Shown here piece by piece: positions 1 through 9,065 of a stretch of 64,000 bases of DNA. The stretch's first letter is position 1, and each line of letters starts with the position of its first letter. The notes beneath the pieces were generated by a model that was not told the origin of the DNA, ran no database searches, and saw only the letters and a list, made by a program, of their open reading frames with translations. Source of the DNA: Bradyrhizobium viridifuturi (GTDB lineage Bacteria; Pseudomonadota; Alphaproteobacteria; Rhizobiales; Xanthobacteraceae); the NCBI RefSeq assembly GCF_001238275.1, contig NZ_LGTB01000023.1, positions 1 to 64,000 of the forward strand. The letters are read 5' to 3'. The position numbers and the translations under genes are program-made.

Positions 1-1
1 G

Positions 2-569
2 GCCGGCGACAAGGTCTACGAGGTCAACCCATCAGGTTACGTGCAGAGCCTGGGTAAGGCCGGCTACACCATCGTCGGCACCTCGGGTCACGACCAGACC
101 GGGCTGAACTTCGCCGACTATGTGAACGGCTCGATCCACGGGTTCAAGTTCAATGACCTCAACGCCGATGGTGTGTTCGACGGATCGGACACGCCGATGG
201 CGAATATTACCATCGAACTGAAGGGTGATGTGGACGGCAACGGTACCATCGATACGATCGATGTGGTGACTGATGCCAACGGCTACTTCTCGTTCACAAA
301 TCAACTACAACAATTCGAGCGAGCCCGGGAAAGACGGGTTTAGCACGACGGTGAAGGCGAGCAGTGCCGCCTGGCAGACCGGGGCTCCTGGCATACCATC
401 CGGCAGCGAAATCTTTGCGGCAATGAATGCAACGACAGACTCCACGTCGAACAACATGGTCGTCGACTCGCAGAAGGCGTTTGTGACCTCGGTTGTCGAC
501 GAGGGAAACTATTTTGGTCTCTTGGGCGTGACGCCGAACACCCCAGACGGGTATCTGCACCTGATGTGA
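2..569 (+). pseudogene. 3' end of an SdrD-B-like repeat adhesin, frame-disrupted
   Basis: Only the tail is in the window. The frame open from base 2 encodes a calcium-binding SdrD/Cna-B-like module: 'GFKFNDLNADGVFDGSDTP' near residue 50, then 'DANGYFSF' near residue 95. Such modules occur in large secreted adhesins. This frame stops at 341-343. A second frame continues from about 297 to 569 with a protein-like sequence ending 'GVTPNTPDGYLHLM'. The frame change is +1, so it needs an extra base or two missing bases. That differs from the other frameshifts in the window, and real decay or a deletion junction is possible. The type I secretion genes directly downstream suggest it was their substrate. 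I see nothing in 570-761 except a likely ribosome site for the next gene. Confidence 0.5.
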
Positions 570-761
570 AACGGGTCTTGAAATGGCATCGAGCCCATAC
601 GGGATGGGGCGATGATTTGGTGCTGCAGCGCTCGGCGGTCCATATGCGCATGGGCCGCCTCGCCATTGCAGGTATTCGAACGCAGGTGCCTCGGAGCCCG
701 AGCGCGAGCGCTTCCTGGTAACGAGGACATTGACGAGAGGGGCGGGTATCCGTCGGATTGA

Positions 762-2474
762 GTGAACGTCCGTTTTAGAAGGCCAGACGAGCTCCTACTG
801 TTGGTGCAGACGTGCCGGAGCTATTTTGTGGTGGCCGGGATCTTCAGCCTGGCGATCAACCTGCTGTATTTGGCAGGTCCACTTTATATGCTGCAGGTCT
901 ACGACCGCGTGATCTCGAGCGCCAGCGAGGTCACGCTGGTGATGCTCACTATCGCGCTGCTTCTGGCTTTCATGGCCCTCGCTGGACTGGACGCGGTTCG
1001 CGCGCGGGTATTGTCCCGCGCCAGCATCCGCTTGGATCAGCGGATCGCCGCGCGGGTGATGACGGCAACCATTGATCGTTCCGGCGGCGCCGGCGGCTCG
1101 CGGAGTCAGGCGCTGCGGGACTTCGATACGTTTCGCCAGTTCGTGACTGGTGCTGGAATTCACGCGATTTTCGATCTGCCGTGGGCGCCGATCTATATCG
1201 CCGTGATCTTCGTCTTGCATCCCTGGCTTGGCGCCTTTGCACTCGCCAGCTCGATCACGCTCGTGCTGATGGCGCTGCTCGGCGAATGGCTGGTGAGGCT
1301 GCCGCTGACCGAATCGAACGAATCCGCGGCACGCAGCTACAACTTCGCCGAAATGAGCCTGCGGAACACCGAAGTCGTGCGTGCAATGGGCATGACAGCG
1401 GGCCTGCTGCGGCGTTGGCGCCGCGACCGCGACCGCATGCTGGAGCGCCAAGTAGCCGCAAGCGACCGTGGCGCTGCCGTTCAAAGCCTCATCCGATTCC
1501 TTCGGCTCGCCATGCAATCGTTGATTCTGGGTCTCGGTGCTTATCTCGTCATTGAGCGGGTCACGACGATCGGTTCGATGTTTGCCGCAAGCATTCTGTT
1601 GGGGCGCGCGTTGCAGCCGGTCGAGCAGATTGTTGGCTCCTGGCGGAGCCTGGTGTCGGCGCGCGATGCATTCGTGCGGATTCGGGAGCTGCTTTCCGCA
1701 AGTCCAGTCACCGAGGCAGGGCTGAGCTTGCCGTGGCCCAAGGGCAGCTTGTCAGTCGAAGCCGTATCGTTTGTGCTCCCTGGAACCTACAAGCCCATCC
1801 TGCGTGGCGTGACTTTCGCGATAGAAGCGGGCGAGGTGCTTGGCATCATTGGTCCGTCTGGCGCGGGCAAGTCGACTTTGGCGCGTCATTTGGTCGGCGT
1901 GCTGACGCCGTCGGCCGGCGCCGTGCGCCTGGACGGCGCGGACGTCTCGAGCTGGGTGAAGAAGTCCATTGGCGACCACGTCGGCTACTTGCCGCAGGAC
2001 ATTGAACTGTTCGCGGATACGGTTGCGGCCAACATCAGCCGGTTTGGAGAAGCCGCGGACAATGAGGTCATTCTCGCGGCTCAGCTCGCAGGTGTTCACG
2101 AGATGATTGTGAGGCTTCGGGACGGCTATGACACCGAGGTCGGCGACGGCGGAGCGATCCTGTCCGGCGGCTTTCGCCAGCGCATCGGCCTTGCCCGCGC
2201 CGTTTGTGGCAACCCCAGTTTCGTCGTCCTGGATGAACCGAGCTCGAATCTCGATGCTGAGGGCGATGCGGCGCTTGCGGACTGCATCGTCCAGCTGAAG
2301 AAGGCCGGAACGACTGTCGTCATTATCTCGCACCGGCCGGCAACCATTGGCGTCGTCGACAAGATTCTTGTGCTTCGGGAAGGAGCCGTTGAGATGTTCG
2401 GACCTCGTGTCGAGATCATGTCGCGGCTAACCCGCCCCGTGCCCATGCACGCAGTGCAAGGCGCCAGGAACTAG
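762..2474 (+). CDS. Type I secretion system permease/ATPase (PrtD family)
   Basis: A 570-residue inner-membrane ABC exporter that powers one-step secretion of C-terminally tagged proteins. An N-terminal transmembrane domain with paired hydrophobic segments (about residues 20-300) is followed by the nucleotide-binding domain. That domain has Walker A 'GPSGAGKST' near residue 364, signature 'LSGGFRQR' and Walker B 'FVVLDEP' near 488. The signature has F where most ABC proteins have Q. There is no N-terminal peptidase domain, so this is the PrtD/LapB-like class without leader processing. The start is a GTG preceded by a GAGAGG ribosome site. The HlyD adaptor follows after 10 bp. No outer-membrane TolC partner is visible in the window. 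Confidence 0.9.
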   Translation: MNVRFRRPDELLLLVQTCRSYFVVAGIFSLAINLLYLAGPLYMLQVYDRVISSASEVTLVMLTIALLLAFMALAGLDAVRARVLSRASIRLDQRIAARVMTATIDRSGGAGGSRSQALRDFDTFRQFVTGAGIHAIFDLPWAPIYIAVIFVLHPWLGAFALASSITLVLMALLGEWLVRLPLTESNESAARSYNFAEMSLRNTEVVRAMGMTAGLLRRWRRDRDRMLERQVAASDRGAAVQSLIRFLRLAMQSLILGLGAYLVIERVTTIGSMFAASILLGRALQPVEQIVGSWRSLVSARDAFVRIRELLSASPVTEAGLSLPWPKGSLSVEAVSFVLPGTYKPILRGVTFAIEAGEVLGIIGPSGAGKSTLARHLVGVLTPSAGAVRLDGADVSSWVKKSIGDHVGYLPQDIELFADTVAANISRFGEAADNEVILAAQLAGVHEMIVRLRDGYDTEVGDGGAILSGGFRQRIGLARAVCGNPSFVVLDEPSSNLDAEGDAALADCIVQLKKAGTTVVIISHRPATIGVVDKILVLREGAVEMFGPRVEIMSRLTRPVPMHAVQGARN

Positions 2475-2484
2475 GCTCTCTTCC

Positions 2485-3846
2485 ATGGCCATTCTTGACA
2501 CAACTCTCAAGTATCGAACGACAAACACCGCAGTTGCGTCGAGCAGTGCCGGTGGCCTCCCAAGCGATTCGATCAAGCACGTCGCACTCGCCGGCTGGAT
2601 CATCATCATGATCTTCTTCGGCGGCCTCGGCACTTGGGCGGCAACAGCGCCTCTCAATGGTGCTGTGGTGGCGAATGCGGTCGTCAAGGTCGACGGCAAT
2701 CGCAAGAGCGTCCAGCATCTGGACGGTGGCATCATCAAAGAGCTGCACGTGAAGGAAGGGGACAAGGTTCGCGCCGGCGATCTGCTCATTGTACTCGACG
2801 AGACACAGGCCCGCGCGGAATACGAGGTTTTGACGCAGCAATTTGTCGTGCTCCGTGCGACGGAAGTCCGCCTCCTGACGGAGCTTGATCGCGGATCCGA
2901 GCTGGTGATGCCCTCTGATCTGAAGGCTCATTCCCAGGATCCCTATTTCAAGAGTGTCTGGAAAGGGCAGGTCAGCCAGCTCGAGAGTCGGCTGGCGGCG
3001 ATCGCCGGGCAGCGAAGCGTCATTCGCGAGAAAATCAATCAGCTAGGCTCGCAGATCGTCGGTGCCGAGGCGCAGGTCAAGGCATTTACGGACCAGATTC
3101 ACTCTGTCCATCGCGAAGCGAAAGATATCGCGCCTCTGGTTGATCGTGGACTGATTGCGCGCCCGCGTATCCTGCAGCTGGAACGCACCGGGTACGGCCT
3201 GGAGGGCCAGATCGCCGATACCAATGCCAACATCGCGAAAGCGCGTCAGGCAATTGCCGAGCAGGAGCAGCAAATGGCCCAGCTCGACAACGATCGGATG
3301 ACAGAGGTCACGAAAGATCTGCGCGATACTCAGGCCAAGATATTGGAAGTGATCCCGAAGGCGATGAATGCGAGAGCCGTGCTGAGTCGAATGGAAATTC
3401 GTGCTCCCTACAGCGGCCAAGTGGTCGGGCTCAATGTCTTCTCGGTTGGAGGAGTCATTCAGCGAGGAGACAAGATCCTGGACATTGTGCCGGAACAGGA
3501 TGGATTGACGATCGAAGCACAGGTCGCGGTGGAGGACATCAGCGACGTGCATCCAAACACGCGGGCAGAAGTGCATCTGACAGCGTACAAGCAGCGCATC
3601 GTGCCGATCGTCCATGGCGATGTTATTCAGGTGTCGGCGGACCGGCTGACGGATCCCAAAACAAATAATCCGTACTATACGGCATTCGTGCGCGTCGATT
3701 CGAACGAGCTCTCGACGATGCCTAATGTTCACCTTTACCCGGGCATGCCAGCAACGGTTATGATACCAACCGTCCAGCGCACCGCGCTTGAGTACATTGT
3801 CGGCCCGCTAATCATGTCGTTCAACCATTCGTTTCGCCAGCGATAG
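2485..3846 (+). CDS. Type I secretion periplasmic adaptor, HlyD family
   Basis: A 453-residue membrane fusion protein linking the inner-membrane ABC exporter to an outer-membrane channel. One transmembrane helix lies near residues 33-55 ('VALAGWIIIMIFFGG'). A biotinyl-lipoyl half-motif 'SVQHLDGGIIKELHVKEGD' follows near residue 77. A long coiled coil covers about 110-290, then the second lipoyl half ('IRAPYSGQVVGLNV') and a beta-barrel domain. The length is normal for the PrtE/HlyD family. It sits 10 bp after the ABC gene and is almost certainly co-transcribed with it. The adjacent decayed adhesin is the likely former substrate. Confidence 0.9.
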   Translation: MAILDTTLKYRTTNTAVASSSAGGLPSDSIKHVALAGWIIIMIFFGGLGTWAATAPLNGAVVANAVVKVDGNRKSVQHLDGGIIKELHVKEGDKVRAGDLLIVLDETQARAEYEVLTQQFVVLRATEVRLLTELDRGSELVMPSDLKAHSQDPYFKSVWKGQVSQLESRLAAIAGQRSVIREKINQLGSQIVGAEAQVKAFTDQIHSVHREAKDIAPLVDRGLIARPRILQLERTGYGLEGQIADTNANIAKARQAIAEQEQQMAQLDNDRMTEVTKDLRDTQAKILEVIPKAMNARAVLSRMEIRAPYSGQVVGLNVFSVGGVIQRGDKILDIVPEQDGLTIEAQVAVEDISDVHPNTRAEVHLTAYKQRIVPIVHGDVIQVSADRLTDPKTNNPYYTAFVRVDSNELSTMPNVHLYPGMPATVMIPTVQRTALEYIVGPLIMSFNHSFRQR

Positions 3847-3894
3847 GCAGGGTTGACCAGTGCTTTGCTTGCATATGCGAGCATGAGCCGATGC

Positions 3895-5040
3895 TCAGTT
3901 CGCCAGCAGCACGGCATCGATCCGGCGGCTGTTTCGCGTGCTGATGATGATGGCGCCGTTGCGGGTCGCAAATCGCGCGCCGACGAGCCGCGGAACTTTC
4001 TGCGTCAGCGCAGACGGCAGCGGAATCATTCCGCCGGTGATGGGATCGCCGACATTGATCGGCGGCGCCCCCGCGCCGATTGAAGGGGCAGCCTTGATGT
4101 ATTCCCTGACCAGCTGAATTTCCTCGCGCGAGAGGTTGAGCGCGGCCTGCTCGTTGGCGGCGTCGGCAGCCTTTTCCGCGTCGGCCTTGTCTTGCGCTGC
4201 GTCCTGCTCGGCGGCTTCGCGTTTCGCGGCGTCCTGCTCGAGCCTTGCGAGACGGTCCCTCAATGGAACCAGCTCCCGACGCAGCGCGGCATTGTCCGAC
4301 TTCAACGAGGAGATCTGGCCGAGTGCGATCGCGGCAGCAACGCACGCAACGACCGAAATCAGGCTGAGGCACGCAACGGCCAGCCCGGTCATTCCGCCGC
4401 GGCTTTGGGTGCGTCGATCCGGTCCTTCGACCGCGGATCGCCGTTTGCGCGCGCGGCCGAGCCTGGGCATGCTGGCGCCGAGCCAGGCGGCAAGCTGCGA
4501 CAACCGGGAATCGTTTCGATCGATCCGATGAATGGAGCCGAATGCCGGCTCGGGGACCATCGAAGCGGGTGCGGGCAGGTCGGATGGCGCCGTCGGGCGG
4601 CTTGCGTTCGAGGTCGCGCGACCGGCAAGCTCTTCCATCAGGCGAGGCAGTTGCCGGGCAATGTCGCCGGGCTGCTCGACCGCAGCATTGCCGTTCGCAT
4701 CGCGCCTGTCGGCCGCAACAATCTCCAATTGCTCGGCCTGCGGTTCGCCGGTCTCCGGCTCGTCGAGCTCCTGCTCGATGCGTTCCTGTTCGACGCGCGA
4801 CGCTTCGAGCGAGTGCCATAGCGCAAGGCCGGACTCCGTGATCTGCAGCCCGGTCTCATTGATCGCGGCCCATCCGGATTGGAACACGTCAGCGTCGCCA
4901 AGCTCGGAGGATCGCTTCAACTTCGTGGCCGCATCGCCCGCCGCGATCATGCGTTTGACTTCGCGGCTGACCTCGTCGAGCGGGATCCGTTGCTCGGGTC
5001 TTGCGGCCAGCACGCTCAGGATCGCCAGGTTGAATCTCAT
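3895..5040 (-). CDS. Hypothetical membrane protein with a coiled coil
   Basis: A 381-residue protein of unknown function. The first 90 residues look like a small winged-helix or helical domain ('LAILSVLAARPEQRIPLDEV'). Then come an acidic linker, a basic patch (about 205-225), a single transmembrane helix near 230-250 ('LAVACLSLISVVACVAAAI'), an Ala/Glu/Lys-rich coiled coil (about 255-310), and a C-terminal domain ending in a short beta-rich segment. The basic patch before the helix predicts a cytoplasmic N terminus and a periplasmic coiled coil. It converges with the secretion operon. It could be a cell-envelope or regulatory protein, but the sequence does not decide this. Confidence 0.7.
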   Translation of the reverse strand: MRFNLAILSVLAARPEQRIPLDEVSREVKRMIAAGDAATKLKRSSELGDADVFQSGWAAINETGLQITESGLALWHSLEASRVEQERIEQELDEPETGEPQAEQLEIVAADRRDANGNAAVEQPGDIARQLPRLMEELAGRATSNASRPTAPSDLPAPASMVPEPAFGSIHRIDRNDSRLSQLAAWLGASMPRLGRARKRRSAVEGPDRRTQSRGGMTGLAVACLSLISVVACVAAAIALGQISSLKSDNAALRRELVPLRDRLARLEQDAAKREAAEQDAAQDKADAEKAADAANEQAALNLSREEIQLVREYIKAAPSIGAGAPPINVGDPITGGMIPLPSALTQKVPRLVGARFATRNGAIIISTRNSRRIDAVLLAN

Positions 5041-5278
5041 GTGGCGCCCCTCGATGTCCCATCAAGCGGTCGCGCAGCCGTTGCTCTGCCGTGCCGGCGA
5101 CGTGCGAACCTCAGTGGAGGTCGAAGCGGATCAAACATGCCGTCGCGGACGCCCGTCAGTCGGAGAGCCCGGCGACTGTAGCGGCTCGCCAGCGGGCAAA
5201 CAATCCGCCTTCAGGCGCACGACAGATGGATAAGTCTGCCCGCGGATGAGAGCGCCAGGATCAGGTCGACCGGCGAAC

Positions 5279-5545
5279 TCAGAGAAACTCGCGAAGCCTG
5301 GAGAGCTCGATCACGTGCTCGGGCGACAGCACATCGGGGACGAGGGGAGGCTGCGACTTGGTCCGGATCTCGTAGAGATGTCGGGTCTTCTCGGGCTTGC
5401 CCATGAAGTCCCGAATGCATTGGTCGAGCGTTCCGTTGACGATCATATACGGCGCGCGATCCTCTCGCCTGGAATTGCCGAGAGAGGGCCATTTGTAAAG
5501 GTAGGCAGCGGCCTGGAAGTCCACCTGATGAGAGGGGTCGGTCAT
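5279..5545 (-). CDS. Small conserved hypothetical protein
   Basis: An 88-residue soluble protein starting MTDPSHQVDF. Its central motif 'YMIVNGTLDQCIRDFMGKP' is followed by 'RHLYEI' and a C-terminal 'LSPEHVIELSRLREFL'. It has no signal peptide or membrane segment. I believe similar small proteins occur across Bradyrhizobium, but I cannot name a function. The region between this gene and the one ending at 5040 (5041-5278) shows no feature I can support. Confidence 0.65.
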   Translation of the reverse strand: MTDPSHQVDFQAAAYLYKWPSLGNSRREDRAPYMIVNGTLDQCIRDFMGKPEKTRHLYEIRTKSQPPLVPDVLSPEHVIELSRLREFL

Positions 5546-5869
5546 TCCGGGATATCTACCCGAAAAAGCCGGTCGGTCAAATCATCCGGCCCTTGCACGC
5601 CGGTGCGGCGGGGATACGCGAACCGTGCGTCGTCGCGCGGGATGCCCGGGCGATCCGCCAACCGCCCCGCGGCAACTCGCTCCGATATCGCGCGAGCCAA
5701 GGTCAGCGCCAATGCGAACGTCCGTTGACGGAGCGGCATCGCCGGGGCCATGTGCGCTTGCGGCAAATTCCGGGTTGACCCGCTTGACAATGTTCTTGAT
5801 TTGTTCCTATGGCCGTCGTAGCGTCCAAACCCGGGCGGTCTGGGTCAGGTCAGGGATGAACGGGTTGAG
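5546..5869. other. Intergenic region holding the dinB promoter
   Basis: This stretch separates the leftward small gene from rightward dinB. Its right part holds the SOS promoter annotated separately. A leftward reading frame crosses it (5542-5790) and overlaps the small gene by a few bases, but it has an unconvincing composition and a TTG start inside the dinB promoter. I do not call it a gene. Confidence 0.5.
5784..5813 (+). promoter_or_regulatory. dinB promoter with LexA (SOS) box
   Basis: A perfect alphaproteobacterial LexA operator, GTTC-N7-GTTC, lies at 5792-5806. It sits between a TTGACA -35 element (5784-5789) and a weak -10 (CTATGG, 5807-5812; spacer 17). LexA bound here would block the promoter until DNA damage. 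dinB starts about 60 bp downstream. The direct-repeat form of the box is the one known for alphaproteobacteria, not the E. coli CTGT-N8-ACAG form. Confidence 0.8.
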
Positions 5870-7117
5870 ATGGCAGCCGTAGCCACCATCCTTCACGCGG
5901 ACCTCGACGCATTTTACGCGTCGGTCGAGCAATTGCTTGAACCGTCGCTGCAAGGCAAGCCGATCGCCGTCGGGGGCGGGGTTGTGCTCGCGGCGTCCTA
6001 TGAGGCCAAGGCCTTCGGGGTGCACGGTGGCATGTCGGGACGGGAAGCTCGTCGGCTCTGCCCGCAGCTCATTTTCGTCGGCGGCCACTTCAGCGACTAC
6101 CAGCGGCTGGGTGATGCGGCCATCAAGGTGATCGGCGACTTCACGCCGCTCGTCGAGCGCATCTCGATCGACGAGGCGTTTGCCGACGTTGCCGGCTGCA
6201 CGCACCTGTTCGGAGCGCCCGCTGAAATTGCCGCAGCGATCCGGCGGCGCGTGCGCACCGAACTAGGCCTTGCGATTTCCGTCGGCGTCGCCCGCACCAA
6301 GCACCTCGCGAAGATCGCCTCGCAAGTCGCCAAGCCCGACGGACTTGTCGTCGTCGATCCCGACGCCGAGCTCGGCTTCCTTCACGAATTGCCGGTTGAA
6401 TTGATGTGGGGGGTAGGGCCGGTCACCCGGACACGGCTGGACGCGATCGGCGTCTCGACGATCGGCCAGCTTGCTGGATTGTCGGAGCAGTCGCTGACCC
6501 GGTTGCTGGGTCCTGCGGCGGGCGAGAAGCTTGCGGCGCTGTCCTGGAACCGCGATCCGCGACAACTCAAGCCGCATCGGCGCGCGCGCTCGGCAGAAGC
6601 GCAACCGGCGCTCGGCCGAAAGCCCGCGATCGAGCGGGTCATTCGGCCGACGCTGCTTCATCTCGCCGACCGCGTCGCCACGCGGCTACGGGCGAAATCG
6701 CGGCCCGGACGAACCGTGACGGTGCGTGTTCGCTTTGCCGACCTGAAATCGGTGACGCGCTCGATGACGCTCGATGCGCCGGTGTGCACGACGATGATCC
6801 TCGCCCGACTCGCCGAGAGTCTGGTGCGCGCCGCCCTTGCCGACCATCCGGACGAGAAGTTCATTTCGCTGCTGGCGATTTCGGTGTCGCACCTCGAGGA
6901 GCATTGGGATCTTGCGCTCGAGCTTCCGCTTGGACTGGCCGATGAAGCGCTGCGCGCCGGCAGCCGGGCAGGGATGGCGCGCTGGGCGGCGGACCGTGCC
7001 GTCGACAAGGTCCGCGATCGTTTTGGCTGGGATGCGATCGGATACGGTTCGGCGGCGCTGGAGGTTGCTCGTTCGGTGCCTGACGATTTCCGCAAGCTGG
7101 CCGAGAAGGAGCTCTAG
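5870..7117 (+). CDS. dinB: DNA polymerase IV (Y family)
   Basis: A 415-residue error-prone translesion polymerase used under SOS stress. N-terminal 'HADLDAFYASVEQ' carries the first catalytic acidic residue. 'LVERISIDEAFADV' near residue 100 supplies the S-[IL]-D-E-A catalytic motif. Then come 'SVGVARTKHLAKIASQVAKP', the helix-hairpin-helix region ('LPVELMWGVGPVTRTRLDAI') and a little-finger domain. Length and motifs match DinB. The gene ends in 'AEKEL', with no clear beta-clamp peptide recognised. The LexA box upstream supports SOS control. Confidence 0.93.
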   Translation: MAAVATILHADLDAFYASVEQLLEPSLQGKPIAVGGGVVLAASYEAKAFGVHGGMSGREARRLCPQLIFVGGHFSDYQRLGDAAIKVIGDFTPLVERISIDEAFADVAGCTHLFGAPAEIAAAIRRRVRTELGLAISVGVARTKHLAKIASQVAKPDGLVVVDPDAELGFLHELPVELMWGVGPVTRTRLDAIGVSTIGQLAGLSEQSLTRLLGPAAGEKLAALSWNRDPRQLKPHRRARSAEAQPALGRKPAIERVIRPTLLHLADRVATRLRAKSRPGRTVTVRVRFADLKSVTRSMTLDAPVCTTMILARLAESLVRAALADHPDEKFISLLAISVSHLEEHWDLALELPLGLADEALRAGSRAGMARWAADRAVDKVRDRFGWDAIGYGSAALEVARSVPDDFRKLAEKEL

Positions 7118-7231
7118 CGCCGCGCCGGTTCACCGATCTGTCATCGCATTAAGAAAAGGCAATTTGGAATCGCGGGCTTGTGAGTGGTGGCATGGCGCGC
7201 CGGGTCTATCCTGAGCGTGCGGAGGATAGCC

Positions 7232-7441
7232 ATGAAGTTCAGCGCCGAACTGATCCAGACGATGCGCGATGCGCTAGAGACGGTGATGGCAAGCGTGCCG
7301 GCCGATCAATCCGTGTTCGGCCTCAAGGCGGCCGTTGCCGAATGCATCCTGCGGGCGGCAGCCCACGGCCAGACGTCGTTCGACGGGCTCGTGACGTCGG
7401 CATCCGATCAGCTGCAGTCGATCATTTCGATGCTGACCTAA
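7232..7441 (+). CDS. Small conserved hypothetical protein
   Basis: A 69-residue soluble helical protein (MKFSAELIQTM... to ...IISMLT). The start at 7232 is chosen because GGAGGAT lies 5-8 bases upstream. An upstream in-frame start would lack such a site. The sequence resembles short Bradyrhizobium proteins of unknown function (my recollection, not a search). The composition (Ala, Leu, Gln, Ser) suggests a small helical bundle. It stands alone between dinB and a convergent oxidoreductase gene. Confidence 0.65.
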   Translation: MKFSAELIQTMRDALETVMASVPADQSVFGLKAAVAECILRAAAHGQTSFDGLVTSASDQLQSIISMLT

Positions 7442-7665
7442 GAGATCGAATTGGGCGCGACTTTCGCTCGCGGTCCTGGTTGCCTGCCGCACGAATTGCG
7501 ACAGGCGATCGTTGTCAGCGGAGCGCCGCATACGGGCAGCCCTGCGCGCTACCGGCGGAACCGGACTGGTCCGGCATAGCGCATCCCGGCAGACTGCGAG
7601 ACCGATTCCGGCGTTCTGCAGTGACACGGTAACGTATTGAGTTGACTTGATTATTTTTCTCTGTG

Positions 7666-7687
7666 CCGCCGCATGTCGATGCGGCGG
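7666..7687. terminator. Hairpin between convergent genes
   Basis: A perfect inverted repeat, CCGCCGCAT-GTCG-ATGCGGCGG, with 9-bp arms and a 4-base loop. It lies between the rightward small gene (ends 7441) and the leftward oxidoreductase gene (ends 7735). A T-rich stretch (7652-7659) lies on the left flank on the + strand, so it is not a textbook U-tract terminator in either direction. The rest of 7442-7734 shows nothing I can support. Confidence 0.45.
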
Positions 7688-7734
7688 TCCTGCTCAAATC
7701 ACGCGCGGCCGAACCGTGCGAAGCCGATCCCGGC

Positions 7735-9060
7735 TCAGGCAGCTTCGGGGCGTATGAATGACGGCCTGCCGAAGAAGAGAGTGTCTTGCTCCTGGCGAAG
7801 CGCATCGCACATTCGGCCCGCCGGAATCTCGACGTCGTCGTATGCGAGCACCTGGTCTCGCGCGACATTCCGCCGAAGACGACAACCTTCGGCGAGACCG
7901 ATCGGAAGAAGGCGCTCGGCGTGAACGACCTGCGCGTTCTCGCACAAGCCGTAGGTCATGTAGTGACCAAGCCCGTCGAGGACCTCGCCAGCCCTGAGAT
8001 TCCTCTTGGCCGCAGCAACCACATCGACATGTGGGGCGCCGAGCGGAGTGATGGTCGCATCCCCGAAGATCGCCGCGCGGGCAACGGTGAACGGGACTTC
8101 GAAGTGACAAAGATGATAGGGCCAGTAGAAGCAATAGAGGGGGCCTGCTCCCATCTTGTAGAGCGACAGGTAGTGCTTCTCGACCGTATCGTTCGTTGTC
8201 CCAAGTACGAATATGCCTGGGTTCGGCATCGCTCCCACACAATAATCGACGATGCCGGGACCCTCGAGAAGCTCATCGACCGGATACCAGTTGACCGCTT
8301 CCTGGATCGGGGTGCCGGCCTCCACGACCGGTCCGTGCATTCCGCGCCTCGCGACCCGCATTCCCGTTGCATTGGCAACGATCGCATTCTCGAAGGATAT
8401 CTTGGTGCCGTCAGCGAAGGACGTGACCATCGGGGCCTTCATTCCCCATTTTTTGGCAAACCCTTCCTGGGTTGTCGGATTGCGGTAGGGGTCGTGCAGA
8501 CCTTTGATGTTCCCGCACAGAACGGGCCTGATACCCAATCCCTTCACCCACCGGTACAGATTCATGATGACGCCCGGCTGGTCACCTTCCGTGTTGGTGA
8601 TGACGACGCCGGCGCGGTCGGCATAAGTCTTCAGGATGGGGCCGAGAGTGCTGTCGAGTTCGGCGTTCATCATGACGACGTGCTTGGCTCGGGCGATCGC
8701 CTGCATCACCACACCGGCCGCGAATTCGATCGTGCCGGTGACCTCCAGAATCACATCGATCCCATCAGCGTTGCAAAGCAGCATTGGATCGTCGGTGATC
8801 GCGCGCCGGCCCCGGGCGATGCAGTCATTCAGTTCGTCCACGCGGCTTACCTGTGTGACGTTGCTCTCGCCGGATTCGGCGTAGGCCTTGCGGGCTTCGT
8901 CGAGGTGGCGGTTGCAGATCGCCGCGAGTTCGATGCCCTTGGTATACTGCAGCATCTGACGCGCGATGCCTTTGGCCATGAAGCCGGCACCCACCATTCC
9001 CACCCTGATCGGGGTGCCGCTCCGTTGCAGCCGCTCGAGTTCGCGATCGACGATGAACAT
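7735..9060 (-). CDS. NAD(P)-dependent oxidoreductase, homoserine-dehydrogenase-like with SAF domain
   Basis: A 441-residue cytoplasmic dehydrogenase-like protein. The Rossmann motif 'VGMVGAGFMAKGIARQML' lies near residue 20 and resembles NAD-binding_3/homoserine dehydrogenase N-terminal domains. The C-terminal part (about 350-430) reads like a SAF domain ('AERLLPIGLAEGCRLRRNV'). The substrate is not evident. Similar proteins occur in sugar-modification clusters. It starts 5 bp after the rfbC-like gene, with the ribosome site GAGAGG inside the end of that gene, so it is the last gene of the leftward heptose operon and could modify a nucleotide-heptose. Confidence 0.75.
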   Translation of the reverse strand: MFIVDRELERLQRSGTPIRVGMVGAGFMAKGIARQMLQYTKGIELAAICNRHLDEARKAYAESGESNVTQVSRVDELNDCIARGRRAITDDPMLLCNADGIDVILEVTGTIEFAAGVVMQAIARAKHVVMMNAELDSTLGPILKTYADRAGVVITNTEGDQPGVIMNLYRWVKGLGIRPVLCGNIKGLHDPYRNPTTQEGFAKKWGMKAPMVTSFADGTKISFENAIVANATGMRVARRGMHGPVVEAGTPIQEAVNWYPVDELLEGPGIVDYCVGAMPNPGIFVLGTTNDTVEKHYLSLYKMGAGPLYCFYWPYHLCHFEVPFTVARAAIFGDATITPLGAPHVDVVAAAKRNLRAGEVLDGLGHYMTYGLCENAQVVHAERLLPIGLAEGCRLRRNVARDQVLAYDDVEIPAGRMCDALRQEQDTLFFGRPSFIRPEAA

Positions 9061-9065
9061 GCTGT

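Noticed and set aside
5542..5790. 82-residue leftward frame overlapping the small gene at 5279-5545
   Set aside because: Its start is a TTG inside the dinB promoter/LexA box, the sequence is Arg/Ala-biased with no pattern, and the overlap could be chance.
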